Shown here: in pieces, positions 1 to 13,700 of the stretch
Numbering within the stretch: position 1 is the stretch's first letter
Layout: every line of letters begins with the position of its first letter
NCBI RefSeq assembly: GCF_003073045.1
Contig: NC_037590.1
Coordinates: forward strand, 3,312,016-3,376,015
DNA: 64,000 nucleotides
Direction of reading: 5' to 3'
From: Pomacea canaliculata
Lineage: Eukaryota; Mollusca; Gastropoda; Architaenioglossa; Ampullariidae
Position numbers and translations under genes: made by a program
The notes under the pieces: model-generated
Told to the model about the DNA's origin: nothing
The model's database searches: none
Seen by the model: the letters and a program-made list of their open reading frames with translations, nothing else

Positions 1-167
1 CCCTAAAAACAAAACTGTTCTATTTTAAAGAAATAAGATTGTATTTTTCGCTTTGACTGACCAACACAAATCAGATATGGACATTAAAAAGTGTTCTAGA
101 TAGAATTTCCGCTCTTGGTGATGGTGGGAGGAGGAGGAATGGCAGCGTGTCATCATAGGAGCCTGAC

Positions 168-2073
168 CTTGCATCATGACCGAGCCACAGACGTAGATGA
201 TGCACGTGCCGAGAGTCCAGGTGTCGCGCCGCTCCTGCGACATGTTGACATCAGAGTAGGGGCTGTACTTGCCCGTCACGAAGAGAGAAAAGCCCATGAC
301 CACGGTCGTGGCCACCACACACAGCCAGATCGTCCCGCTAAAGGTCGACAACCCCGTCAGGATGCTGATACCAGAGTTACCTTTCTTGGTCAAGATGCCG
401 CCACCATCCTCCATGAAGGGAACGGAGAAGTCAACGACGGTTTCTCTGATGCTGGAGATCGTGTAGGGGCCCACCCCTATATCCACTTCCTGTGTCAGAT
501 AAAGGTGAGGATTATCCTCTACTTGTCTGAGGTTGTTTGGACAGTGAAGTTGGGCATTCTCGTGAGGGCGGGACCCACTCTCCTCTCCCTGCGAGTTCTA
601 TGACTGCACGTGACACTAACAGTGTTGACATTCTTGTAACGGTACTTGTAAGTATCATTGTTACTATTTATGTGATACAATATTTGCAATTAGCAGCACT
701 TGGCGACACTTGTAGCAAACACAGGAAGCAGTTCTACAACAGCACTTGTACAAGTGATTGGTTACAAGCTCTGTGGCAGCGCCAATGACTGACAGTCCTG
801 ATCATTTTATTCCAAAAGGAAAAGATACTTACACCTCGTGCCACCATGCCCACCATTCCATTCCAGCTGCCATCTTCTTCCGGTGCGCCATACTTGCTGT
901 CAGGGGACTCTACTATCACGTAGCTGTTAACAGAATCGTTTTTTTTAAACTGTGCATGACGTCACAATAGTATCAGTTGATATTGCCGATCATTTCAGAA
1001 AAGGAATCTGTCGCTTCAAAATAGCTTCAAGACCATTCCAACAACTCGCTTGACAATATTTTTTAAAGCTTAAAGAAATGAAAAAGAAAACGTGGGAGTA
1101 ATATTCAAAGACAAACACGGTTGTCAATGCACAAAAGATGAGGTGATAATGCAAGCGATATCGTAAATAAATATTTCAAACTATAAACCTTTACAGGTAT
1201 GGTTAATAAACAATACAGACAATAAAAACATAATTCAAAACATATAAAAAATAAACAATTTTTATCTATAGAGAAGAACGTGTAAACACTTTACCTAAAT
1301 TTAAGTTGTGAAGCAAGTTCTTTCAATATGTCAATGCAAAAGCCTTCATATTCTATTGTATTGTTCACTTCCTTTCGAAAGACGAAAGGTGCTGCCTAGA
1401 AAAAAAAACCGAAAGGAGCAAGGTGAAAGCAAAGGGAAGTAATTCATAACAGTTACATATTTGGAAGATAACGAAGAAAAAATGTGTTTGTCATAAAATT
1501 ATAGCAAACTATTGCTTCAGAAACGTATTTTTAATATAGTATTTAGTAATAAAATAACACATTCGTTTAATTTATACAGGCAGTTTGATTTCTAATACAG
1601 AAGTTTAAAAATCTGTTTACTAGTTTTTAAATATTGTAATTTTAATGGCCTTGTCTTTAACGGATTATTATAGCCGTCAACACCGAAGTCGTTGGTGGCA
1701 GTGGTGGTGTACTTGAACACTTTTTCTAAGTAGTTGATGATAACTTATAAATATATTTGTGGGACTATGGTTTTGTCAGAAGCTTTCCTAACCAAGCATA
1801 TTTCCCTAGAGAACTTTCCTTAACAAAGTAGACCACCTAGCCATGAGCAGCAAAGACTGTTTTAAAGAAGAAGCACAGAAAATATAAAATACAAACAGCA
1901 ATGGTTCCAATTCTCAACTCTCGATCTCCAAAGTCCACAAATTTTCCACCAGTAAGACGGACATCCCATCCAAGACCTTTCCGCCATTTCGCTTCTTGTT
2001 TCAACCGCGATCTCACCAAAGGACCGAATGAACACAACTCGAAGTCATAGGCTTCTGTTTCCCATAGAGAGTT
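168..2073 (-). other. Gene 1 ligand-binding S1, M1 and pore exons
   Basis: Exons 7-10 encode S1, M1 and half of the pore. S1 begins in exon 1897-2073 (DRELRIGTIA). It continues as APFVFRKEVNNTIEYEGFCI (1295-1395) and SPDSKYGAPEEDGSWNGMVG (833-923), then as VGPYTISSIRETVVDFSVPF (168-489). The Arg of SIRETVVDF (about residue 458) matches the Arg that binds the ligand alpha-carboxylate in all glutamate-gated iGluRs. M1 is about residues 497-516 (WLCVVATTVVMGFSLF). The pore reads YVCGSVMMQG, so the Q/R-site position is Met549 rather than Gln, Arg or Asn. Exon lengths of 101 and 91 bp equal those of gene 3. Confidence 0.9.
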
Positions 2074-5000
2074 CTGCAGGAGAAATGTTATTAAATTAAA
2101 TAAAACTTAAATGTCTGGGCTACATTACTACCATCGACACCTAATATTTTATCCAGTTTAAGTATTTATACGTGTTTAGGTCATCGCTGTGCAACAAATG
2201 AGCAGTTCTTGTCAGATACATTTATCAGTCTGCCTGTTTAGGACAAATTTAAAATGAATCAACGGGAAAAAATTCATAAAAAGTGTTAAGTGTTAGCCTA
2301 CACTTACCTCAACTACATACGACATTTTCTCTGTCACATCAGACGACAGCTTTTCAAACACTCGTTTCAAAACTTCCTGTTTCAAGAAACTTTCAGAAAT
2401 CTGTTCAGAAAGACACAGTTTGTTTTAATTACCAAAATGTCACCGGTTTGACTTATTGACATATTAATTATCGTCTTTTGCTACTTCATTTTTAACCTCA
2501 CCCTCCTATTATCCAAGGCAATGTAAACATTCAGCAACATCTCCTTTGGTCATCATGGGAAAATCGTCAGATTCTGGTCGAAAGCCACATAAAGAGGACC
2601 TTGCAATTTTTCTGTTTCTTGATTGACCGTTCACCTCAAAGCAAGATTATGTTGTATTTCTAACATTACTAGCTTTACAACAGCAAGCTAATTTTCATAC
2701 TGAAATTCTGTTAACGGCGAGATTCTATAAAACATAATATGCTTGCATAATGTCCGACATAAATGTTTTTAAAGGATTTTATTTGGAGCAGTCTTCAGCT
2801 TACAACACTTGTGACTTTATTGTATCAACACTAATAACACAAAGTCACGTGTCTGATGCTTACATCGTTGTTTTCACAAGAAGACAGCTGCATTGAATCA
2901 GTCGTCTCTCCTCTTGTAACCGTGATCTTCAAAGGCTGCAGAAGACCTAAGGTGATTTGCAGATCGTGAAGAAAGGTCAAGGACGAATGAAGTGGCTCAC
3001 CAGTGCCACAAACGACAAGCCAGTAGAAGTATTTATCCAGAAGGCCAAGTACCTTAGCCTGAAGCATATAAATAGTGGATGAGATGCTAACTTAAAGGAC
3101 TAGCAGCGATCAAATTTTTTGTCTGATGACTTTTGAAATCTCAATGCAAGATTATATTTGAATAGTAAGACTAGATGTACTTCCTGTATGACACTCGATG
3201 GTTTGTAGAATACTATTATTCACACGCTCGTCGCGCTGTCAGTGACCATTCCTGCCACTATTTCCATGTTTCATGGAAGAATTTTTCGAAATAAAACTTT
3301 GCGCATGTGTTATGTAGAAGAATCCCAAGGCAAAACTTGTATATTTGCAATGTCCACATTTCGTGCTCGTTAACCTGTTTGAGGACGGCGGCGGTTGTGG
3401 TTGAGGAGGCGCAGACGACGAAGACTCGGACTGTTGGGGCCACCGTTGGCAGGACGACCTCCACGTGATATGTCAGGTTGTGGAGTGTGTTCGTCTGACT
3501 GTCGGGGTCAACGTGAATCGGGATGACACCCACTTGCTGCTTGTTGAGCTCTGACTGCAAGGACCGCACCGGGGTAGCTGTGAGTCCACATCCGGGCACC
3601 AAGAACAGTGTTAAGCAAGCATAAAGTTAAGAATTCCAAACCACAGCTTGACAATTCCTAATATGCTTCATTCACACTTTTATAACTATTAGTGAGATTT
3701 AAGAACCAAACAAATAGCCTCCAAATAAATCGAAACTTTGTGGAAGTGTTTTGTATTGATGGCACCCCTTAAAACAAACAAACAAAAAAATTATTGTTAG
3801 AAAACAGGTTGTCACCTTTAGCTCAGAAGTGTTGCCTCTTTATGAGAAAATATCTTTCTTTCATGAATGCGAATAGACATACTTTAACATTTAAAGTGTT
3901 TATAAAAATGTACAAGTACAGATTTCGATTGTTTAAAATAAATGAGATCACATGACTTCTTGCAGACTGACTCACGCCCTGACTCACTGACTCATAAACT
4001 ATGTGAAAAAAAGAATATTCACTGACGCAGAAATCCATCAGTAACAAGTACAACGTCTTCCCATTTCAGTTGCTGAATGATACCGGAGATGGCGCTGGTC
4101 CATTCTGCCGCCCAGGGTGCCATGGAAACCGCTGCGCTGGCTAAGCATTCGCCATCCGTCAAGACGACGGCCTCGGGCAGGATGTCCGTCACCATGAAGT
4201 TGGCGCTGTGCACGAAATGGCAGCTGGTGGCCACCAGTAGCAGACGACACTGCTGGGAGGTCGCACTCCTCCTCCCGTCTGCAAAAACACAGATCTCACC
4301 TTCAAAATGGCTGCCACGTCTCCAACTGAAATCAATGACACCATCCTGTCCTAGATTCTTTTTTATTTTTTATCTTGTCTTTATTCACTTATTTTGCTGG
4401 AACTGTTTGGAGAGGGTGGAAATGCATATTCGTTTTGATCATGCTTTCTTTTTCTTTCTTTGTTTGTGTGTTTGGTTTTGCTGTTTTATCATGATTATTT
4501 CTCCAGAAACGTTTCATGGGCCAATTTATTTTTCTTTGAAATTTTAAGCACTTAATCGTTACAACAGTACAGCGTTGACCAGTAAAGAGCAGGCGACCAT
4601 TTCAGCTGTCATTTTGATATTAAAAATAACGAGGGAACTGTAAAAGGTGTGAAGAAAACTGTGTGAAAAGGAACTGAAGAAGAGAGAAAAAATGGATTAT
4701 TGTAATTATCAGAGAATTGCCGCTGAACGTCGAACGAGTTAGACCTCTTGGCATGAAGTGTCTCTGCCTTCAAATTCTTTTACATCGGAAGTAATACAAA
4801 AATAAGTTTCATTGTCTCCACCACATCATCAAAAACCCTTTAGATGATACATATTTAGGAATAAAGCATTATGATGTAACTAATTAAATTAGCAACAACT
4901 GTTGATGTTATATCATGTATCTCCAATTTTTAATTGTTTGCATTTGACATTTGCATATTTAGAAGTTTAATACAGAATCTGAAAATCGTTCTGTCTCATC

Positions 5001-5263
5001 ATCGCATGGGAAGGATTGCCGTGAAACACTCACAATGACAAGTGTTGACTCACCTCGTCCAAAGAACAACGACAGCTCCATCCACACAACATGGACATCA
5101 AAGCCAGCCTGGGTGAGGGTTTTACTGACCACATCGGCGGCTTCACTGACATATTGAGACATGAGCGACCTTCCTTGGGTTAAATTTATCTCTGTTACAC
5201 CTATTAAAAAGATTTTAGTTTCCTCAAGTCACAAATTATACAACATAACACATAATGCCACAT

Positions 5264-5299
<36 letters not shown>

Positions 5300-6215
5300 A
5301 CACACACACACACACTAGCTAGAAAGTAATGCTTTGTAAGATCTAAAAACACTTTTTATTCTGCAAATAAAATTTTGAAGAATTACCTACTGGAGTTTCT
5401 ATACCTAAACAGATTTTTATTTACTTATCTTTGCCTGTGTAACAGCTGTAATACATATACGGGAAAGAGACTTAACCGAAAACCGTTTGCTTTCTCGATT
5501 TTTTTACATTTTACATTTTTACTAAGTTTTGACATTTCACGACCTTTATAAGAAGGAAAACTGCACTGATAGTTTAGGTGCCTTTTGAAGATGTCATCGA
5601 AGTATTAACTCATTGTCTGTATTGTGGATTTGCTTAGTTCACTAACATTTATTCACGAGGTCGGACATTGTGATACAAAAATCAAACATGTTTTCACATT
5701 GATTTTCACGAGTGACAGAGGGGAAACGAAAAAGGGAAGAGAAAACCTAGTTGTTGGGCATCCAACCAATGAACAAGTCATGATACTATTATATAGAACA
5801 GAGAGAAATGGATACATTAAAAAATTAAAAAAAGAAGAAATGAAAAATGTAGACGATAAGGAAAGACTTACGATTAAGAAATAAAATAAGTAATGACTGA
5901 ATAAATGAAAAAAAGAAAAGAAAACAATGAAAACAGAATAAGACGAGACGCAAAAAGCGTGAGAGCGAAACAACAATAAATAAATTAACAAAGAAATTAA
6001 TGAAGAAGAGTGGAATGAAAAAAAAGACAAAGAGGAAAAATACAATATAACTAAACGACAATGATAGAAAGAATATTTGCAGGACAGATGCACACATTTC
6101 GAGGAGAAATCATAAAATCAAACTTACATAGAGTTATGTTCTCACTTCTGTGTAACGGAATGTTCATCATCAGGAACACAGTTGACAAAACTCTCGACCA
6201 AGATCTTCTCTCCAT
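168..6215 (-). CDS. iGluR gene 1 (type A), 5' and central part; 3' end lies beyond the left edge
   Basis: This is an ionotropic glutamate receptor subunit, a ligand-gated cation channel of the plasma membrane. Ten exons read on the minus strand: 6146-6215, 5054-5200, 4027-4278, 3375-3577, 2864-3058, 2308-2400, 1897-2073, 1295-1395, 833-923 and 168-489. All junctions are AG/GT with matching phase and give 550 codons ending inside the pore loop. The donor after 168 reads CAAG|GTCAGG, the same junction as in gene 3 (CAAG|GTGAGG). M3, S2, M4 and the tail must lie left of position 1. The start ATG at 6213-6215 was chosen because it alone gives a phase-1 exon that joins exon 2. The encoded leader (MERRSWSRV...) is only moderately hydrophobic, so the first exon is the least certain. 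The weak donor GTTTGT after exon 7 is also noted. Confidence 0.85.
2308..6215 (-). other. Gene 1 signal peptide and amino-terminal domain exons
   Basis: Exons 1-6 encode about 320 residues in the position of the LIVBP-like ATD. Readable stretches include VTEINLTQGRSLMSQYVSEA (exon 2), LVATSCHFVHSANFMV (exon 3), TPVRSLQSELNKQQVGVIPI (exon 4), AKVLGLLDKYFYWLVV (exon 5) and LKRVFEKLSSDVTEK (exon 6). Patterns such as the WEDVVLVTDG strand, followed by a helix and a short hydrophobic strand, fit the ATD fold. Sequence identity to named families cannot be judged by eye. A (CT)n/(CA)n microsatellite sits in the first intron at 5267-5316. Confidence 0.75.
5267..5316. repeat. (CT)n-(CA)n compound microsatellite
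   Basis: About 28 bases of CT repeats run directly into about 20 bases of CA repeats. It lies in the first intron of gene 1, just upstream of exon 2. No function is implied. Confidence 0.9.
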
Positions 6216-9200
6216 GTGGCGCTTCTCTTGGCTCCTGTGTTCATAAAGAGACAAAAGAGGACCTCAAGATAGAATACCTACTGTCTTCTATGTCCAGGGT
6301 TAGTCACTGGTGGACACAAGAGGCTCAAGTGTGTCCAAGTGCAGCAAGTGTCGCCGTCTCAAGCCTCTGGCCAACTAAAAACATTCATGTACAACACTGC
6401 GCACAGGCGGCATCGATCTCTCGCCGTGCTGCCAGCCAAAAGAAACACTTGGCCTCGAAATTGTTCAGGTACCAGATCGATGTGGCTAAACAAATTTTTA
6501 AGTAATACTTTCAAAACAGATTTCTGGAAAAAAGCAATTTGGATAATCGGTTTTGAAAATAGATGAATATAAAAAGAAACTGCACTGCAATGAAGCTTCA
6601 GCTTGGAACTTTGCTGTCAAAATGTCCTTCCTTCAAGTATCTCACCTCACGTTTTAGCTGCTGTGTGTCGGTACAAAAACTTTGGTAGTCCTTTCAAACA
6701 CATTAAAACTTAAGCAGACAAGCGTTTTGTCTAGAGATTAACAAAATCTGCCTACTTTCTTTACACGCCCGAAATGAGGACAGGAAAGTTTCAGAAAATT
6801 ATTGTGAAATTATCGTCCTTATTATTATACAGTATATTCATGATCTTTATATTTTTACTATTTCTGTTTTGCCTTGTTCAACGGTCGTTTTGCTGTTATT
6901 TGTCAAGCACGGTTGACATTGCTGATACACATAAAAAGAAAAGTTGTACAGCAGTTGTCAGCGGACTTGTCAACTGCCACTGCCATTAACTGGTTATCTC
7001 AGATGATGTCAATGAAAGTCTCTGCTTTTGAGCAATCATAACAATTATGTCCATTATTTGAATTTTCTGTTACCGTAGCACAAAAATACTTTAAGAATAT
7101 TAAGGTTGTTGCAAACAATTTCCATCACACACGAGGTCAATAAATATTCCATTTCACTGATTTTCCCTTATCAATTGTCACTGTTTCGTGCAATGCAAAG
7201 GAGAGGTAGTCCAACCCACTATCGAATCACTTTGAGAAAACTATGCATTAAAGCAGCTCAAGCTTGCAGACGATCAAAGTGCAAACCATCCAAACACAGG
7301 AAGTTGTGGACACTAAAGGTCGATTGGTAAAGTGCTTGGGTAAAGGGCAAAGAGAACTGTTCGATCTGTCATTAGCTGTTGTATTTAAAAAGCGCTAACA
7401 AGCAGCACACTAAGGTCTTCACTCACATTACAACAATCAGCAAATGCATGAATGGCCAAAACAAGAGACCCTACAAAGCTCAGAGGTGTTAAGGATTTTA
7501 GAGAAACAATATCTATTTCCAAAATGGAGAAATAACATCATCTAAAACCTGAATTTTTCACAGGAGCTAACTAGGTGATAATACTCATGTAGGTTTGTCA
7601 TTGATGGCGGTTGGATGTGAGTCTAGGGTCATCCAAAACATTCTTTTTGAAAAAGTAGATTAAATCCTTTTTAATTATCTTTGGATCTTGGAGTGTATCT
7701 TAAATAAGTTCTCCTCTGGTATTATCGTATTTCGTCAAACATCAATGAAAAAAGAATTACAGTCAGAGTTAAAGGACCAAAGAACATTTAAGATAAAATC
7801 ACAACTCAGAAAAAAACGGGGTAAGAGATCAAAGAAGACTAGATGAACAACAGTTATTTAACAGAATAAAATAGAGGAAATAGGGAAAAGGCGTGACATC
7901 AAAATAACACATTAGACATGACAGGTACCGTTCGGCAAGGTGGTGTCCTGTAAATATAGTTGTGGAAACATCTGAACAACGGAGGACCGAAGTTAAAGAC
8001 TGATGGAGAGAATGAGTGAGATGCACAGATCGACAAACATTGGGTCTGGCACCAGTTCCCGCCCTCACCACCAACAACCCGCGAGTGCAAAGCGATTACA
8101 CTTGAGGTGAGGTGAGGTGAGTACACAGAGTACCCGTCTACAAGCTTCCTCCATCCATGATTTGCTCTCAGACACGTCTAGTCTTCTCTACATCCGGGCT
8201 CTTAGGCCGGTCACAGAGCATGCTCAGTACTCATTGGCTGGAAAACAAAACATAACAGTCGATGGGCAAGAATTATGTGGGTTGAGGCTTCCGGGTGCAA
8301 GGGTGCAGTTCAGGTGTTGGTTGACTGTAAATGAAGCAGTCGATAGAAATAATCTTAAAAAATATCAATCATAATGGGTGGGAGGGTGCTGATCCCAGTG
8401 ATGTCCCCTTTCACAACGCTCGCCTTTGTTATAATGACAAAGTAGCAGCTGATAAAAACTGCTTTTTCCCTGGCTTTTAAAGAAATAAAGTTTAACCGAT
8501 GATTAAGAAATGAATTGTATTTTATCGTGTTAAGGTTCCAGTTGAAAATAAAATTACACAGGGTTGTCTTTCTCGCTGTGTTTTTCTTGGCTACGGTAGA
8601 AGAAGAAAATCAATCTTTTTGCTCATTATTTTTTTGTCAATGCAAGTCTTTTCGTTGTGCCAGTGAACCACTTCTAGTCAATAGCCACGAGTCTCATCCA
8701 GGGACGCAAGGTGTGCTCAGTTTGGTGAGGTGCAAACACTGCCGACTTTATATTTTAAACAGAAATAAAAACACACACAAAACACACACACACACACAAT
8801 CGTACTGTTCTATTTATAAGATCAGGGACCAATATTGTAAAGAAAATTGAGAAAATGGAGGATGATGCCTTGTGAATATAAAATAAATTTCTAATGGAAG
8901 GCAACGATATTTTTTATTATAAAAAATTGCCTTTAGGAATTTCAAAATCTTTTAAGACAGAAAGAAAGAAAACAGAAATAAAGATACAGACATTCACCTA
9001 GTAACTCCCTGCCTGATAACATTTAGATATTATTTGATGGTTGTTCTCAACATCTCATGTTACTTCGGTATCAATAACAAAATAAAAAAGTTGCTGTTAG
9101 AATGCTATAATGCTAAATTTATTGACATAGAAGGTCCTGTGTACATACTCCAGCCATTGTTCTCATTAATAACTGGCTAAAATGTTTGATGGCATGACAG

Positions 9201-10741
9201 GAAGCAGATTGCAGTCATCTACTAGTTGGATTTTTTTACTTTTTAGTTTTTCCCGTGCCGACGTGTGGATGTTTGTCTAACATTGGGAGGAGATTCGTTT
9301 TCCTAACAACACCCGCAGGCAAGCTTCACAATGTTTTTGAGAAACTGAGCCATTTGTCATTGTATTCATTGTATGTTCATGGTCGAGGGGCATTTCTCTT
9401 CTCACTGGACAGACCCATGAGTTTAGAAGTTGGTCAATCATAGCTTCAAGTTTCTCCACGTGTTGAAGTATAACTACCACCTTCAGAGTTTGGGAGTTGT
9501 TTAAGATAAAATTTTAATTTCATCGTAGACAAACTGGTAGAGGCTAACCTACAACCATCAACAAACAGAAATGCGGAAGGACTATCTTGCTGCCATAACC
9601 TTCCTTTGCTGTATGTCCACACTTAAAGTACATTTCGAAAATCTCTATTTGTCATGTACTTGAGTTAATTGCGATAGTGCGATAGAAGCCACACACACAC
9701 CACAGAGCAAATAGAGAGAAAGAAAAACAAGATAAAGAACAGAAAGATAAGTGCAGGAAAACGAACTACAAAATCAAACTAACCGACCGAACTAACCACA
9801 AACCAAATCATTAATAAAGATTTGTGTCAGGAAAGACAAGATTTCAAGAAACTATTTTTTCCGCTTTGAGTTCATCATACTGGATACATCAACTCAACAA
9901 TAATTTGAGTATTTGTTAACTTTTATTAGATTTGTCCATACATATTATATGCCATGCATTGAGAACGAGGATGACAACAGTTAGATAATCGTCAGGTTGT
10001 ACGTTCATTTATGAACTTTGTGGAGATGTTGAAACATTTTCGACATTTGCTTTTAAATTCTACAACACGAGAAGCTTATTTCTAAGCAGCATCCCGACTT
10101 CTTCCTAAAGCAGTAGGAGAACAGTACAATGGACTAACCAAGCTGGACTTTCTGGACCTGACTATTGTCATGTGTACAGGCTGATACACAAGTACTGGGT
10201 TCACAGGAAATGTACTTTGTCAATACTTAGGTCAATGCGTAATCTCCCTCGACATCTCATTCAAAACTTAATTAAACAATTAAATAAAGTTGTAATGATG
10301 AAATGCTGACTTCGGCAAAGTCAAACCTAATCAGATTAATTTTTATCCTTGTCACACCAACATGGCGATTCTTGTGGCAGCTTTGTTCCGTATTCATTGA
10401 AAGTCACAGAAGGAATGAAATGATGTTGGCAGGACTGACAGAAGCTAGTGTGGTTGTACTAGAGTTTAATGGAGGTTACAATATTTTGTAGCGACAGCGA
10501 CTTCAGTGCAACGACAACTCAGCTCTGGAGTGCAACTGCCACTGTCACTGTCAAGTGCCAGTGTATGCCAACATGTTGTAGTCATACTGAGTTTTTGTGA
10601 TAATCAGGTAAGATTTTGGTGGACGTAATCGTGAGGTCACGTGGGCTGAATCTTGATGGCAGACACGTCTTGGGTGAGGGCCGAGGCCATCAGGGCAAAC
10701 GCATCCAAGGTTTAGAAAGACAGAAAGTCACAAATAAGAAA
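6216..10741. other. Intergenic stretch between genes 1 and 2, no gene seen
   Basis: The interval is AT-rich and full of stop codons. It holds only short ORFs without recognisable motifs or credible splice partners, and small simple repeats such as GAGGTGAGGTGAG near 8105 and an (AC)n run near 8775-8797. It should contain the promoter of gene 1 (near 6220 and above) and the 3' flank of gene 2. I see no convincing TATA box, CpG island or RNA gene. Confidence 0.6.
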
Positions 10742-13700
10742 CTATGACTTCATTACTATCCTCCCGACATAAGGTGGCGACATAGTCGAAACTCTGGGCA
10801 AGTTCTTGCTCCTGTGTTGTGTCTGTCCGAGTGTTGTCCGAGGGCGAGCTTCTGGCTTTCTGAAAAATAAATATAAATGAGTTCCACCTTCAAGTGACAC
10901 CAGCTTCACAACAATTAAATGGAGACATCAGCAAGCAATTGTTAACTGTTCTGTACATGGTGCATGTCAAGCCGAATGTAAAATCACAGAGATCAAAACA
11001 GTCATCCTTCTGTTCCAACCAAACTTAAACCAGTCCGAACATGATAAATCAAGACACGTGTCCTATCAATCCCAGCAGTCTCACCAATCTCATCAATCCG
11101 ATGTCTTATTTCCAAACCTTTTCTTCCTCTTCCTCTTCCTCTTAATTATCCGTCTTTATATGGAATAGTATTCACTTCTCGATGTTATTTCTCAGTCAGG
11201 AAAGCTGGTAAAGAAGTTGCTTATATGTCTCCAAATTTTATATTTAATTTTCATCTTAAAAATCTGTAAGAGAAAATTTGATTTAATGTCTTGATATGAA
11301 GCAATCCAGTTTGTTTTCTTTATTTTATTGCTGTCGTTGAATATGGGAAAGCTATAATAGAAGATGTGAAGAAGGAGGCTGTAAAAGAGGAGGAGAAGAC
11401 AATCACAAGGATGCTGACAAACCTTAGCACGACAGTCAGCCACCCACTTCCAGCACAGCTCCAGAAGGCACAGAAGAGCCCCGAGAGTACCCCGACTGCC
11501 GCCAGGAGGAACACTCCCCCGAGGGTGTGCAAGGACAGTCCATCTCTGTCATCCACATCACTGCAGTCCTGCGAGCCCATCTGCCACCATTTATGTTTCA
11601 TCTCCTCCAGCGTTGTCTTCGACTGCATTTCAGTATTCTGTAGCAGCGAGGTGGGAAACAGATGGTGTGACAGTGAAATACATGAAGGACTTTGTCCTCT
11701 GTGCTCTTAACCTTTTTGCTACATATATCCTTTACTCTTTTCTTCAACAATCTGTGATCCCGTTATTTCTACAAGTTACTTCTACTCGTCTAATAATCTG
11801 TGATTATTCACTTAATTTTTAATCTGTCTTCCCTCATCAGAATAATATTGTGTGATTATATACCAGATTTCTATACATCCGTCCAGTGTGATTATTATAC
11901 TCTAATTCTATAATTCTTAACCCTGAGAATGGTGAATAATGATACATGTGATTATATTATCGTTTTTTAAGCTAATGGTATGCAGCATTCCTCCTAACCA
12001 CCTGTCTGCCTTTTCATCTGCCTATTTGCCTTCTAGCGTGTCTGCCATTTTGTCTCTTTATACCCTAAAGACACTTTTTTTAGCTGTTAGTCTATATAAA
12101 CTATGATCAAATGCCATTAAATTTGTGAGAAATGTCGATTACCCGAAAAGACAAAAAGAAACAAATTCCTAAGAAGCATTCTCAAGGCAGTTGATTACTA
12201 AACCATCATCTGACCCTTACAGGTATTCAAGAACACTCGCCAGAGGACTGACAGAAATGAAAAGTTCAGATGAATACCAACACATTGGAAATGCGTTCAG
12301 TGAGAGGGGAGCCCTGAGGAAGAGCCAGGGCGTACGACTTGATGCTGAACTGTTTGCCGATGGTGATGAGGCCGCAGCGCTGAGTCTTCTCGTACTCAAC
12401 ATACGGGGCATCATCGATGAGAGCAAAGCCACCCGCCATCACCCGCTCTAGTCCTTCCTTGCTGTCCTTCAGGAGGCCGTACCGCTGGATGTCGCTCCAC
12501 GCCTAGCCACAGAAAGCAGCAAATTATGGAATATTTTCACCTATCTCCAGCATCATCCAAATAATCTTTCCAGCAGTTGTTTTGGTTTTATCTTATCTGT
12601 CCAAGAACCTATGTTAGCTTGTTATTGTTTTCCATACATCTAAATATCTAAAAATAGGATTTACTATCACATGTTTATGTGTATGTCATTTTATTGAACT
12701 TTCTGCTTTGTTTTTGTCCATTCCTTTGATTTTTTTAGATTACTTTACAAAATAAAACAAAGGAAAAAAAATACAAAAAAGGGTTATTGCGAAAAAAGAG
12801 AAATAAGAAAACGGGTAAAGAAAATAAAAAGTAAAATAAATCAAGGAAAAAGTTGTGAGGAAAAAAGACAATCAGAAAGACGGAAAGAACAAAAGCAATA
12901 ACATCAGGAATACCTTGACATATGTCTCCCCCAGAGGATAGTCCCACACCGCCAGGTCTGACCTCTGCAGGTCACCGGACTCAAAGGCGTTGCTGCTGAT
13001 GTTCTTCCAAAACTCGTAGAAGTTGCCTTCAATCATCGCCATGCGCTCGAAGTACGTCTGCACCGAGGTGCCGCCAACCACAGAGTATTGGACCGCCGAC
13101 TGTCTGGTCAGGTCCTACGTAGACATTCAACACTGTGTTTTACTCATTTTTAGAAGACGCACACAGAACATTCCTGAATATTATTATTGTTGTGTTTTTG
13201 TTTCACGTAGCAAATATTCGACAAGAAAAGTTCCACCAAAAAAAAAAAATCAGAAAAGAGTGCAAGCGGACATCTAATAAATATATGTTAGCAAGAAAAA
13301 ATATTACTTATTGAGGAAAGGTAAGTTTACCCGCCATGGATGGATGGATGAATGTGGCTTACGACGAGTGTACGACAAAGACACCTACCGGCAAGCTCCC
13401 CGTTTGAATTTCCAAACGGAAGAGGGTGACACTTATGTGTCAAATCCCAAAACTAGTATTGAAATATTTCTAAGTATGATTGCATGTGTTGTTAAAAAAG
13501 TTATCTCTGTTAGTGTAAGTTACTAACATAGTTATGTTTCTATGATTAGCTGCTTCTGACTTCATAGGGTTAGGGTATGATGAGAGGCTGATGAAAGATT
13601 TCGTGTACATTGCCAGGAACAATGCGTTTTTTTCTTGTGTCTATGTTGTTTTATGTAAATTATTTTATGTGGTAGTATTTTATGTTTTGTATGTATTGTA

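Noticed and set aside
115-603. 162-codon plus-strand ORF
   Set aside because: It is antisense to gene 1 exon 168-489, whose minus-strand frame carries all the iGluR motifs; the plus-strand protein has no recognisable pattern.
5653-6097. Long Phe/Ser/Leu-rich minus-strand ORFs
   Set aside because: They come from a purine/pyrimidine-biased AT-rich stretch in the first intron of gene 1; there is no domain and no splice support.
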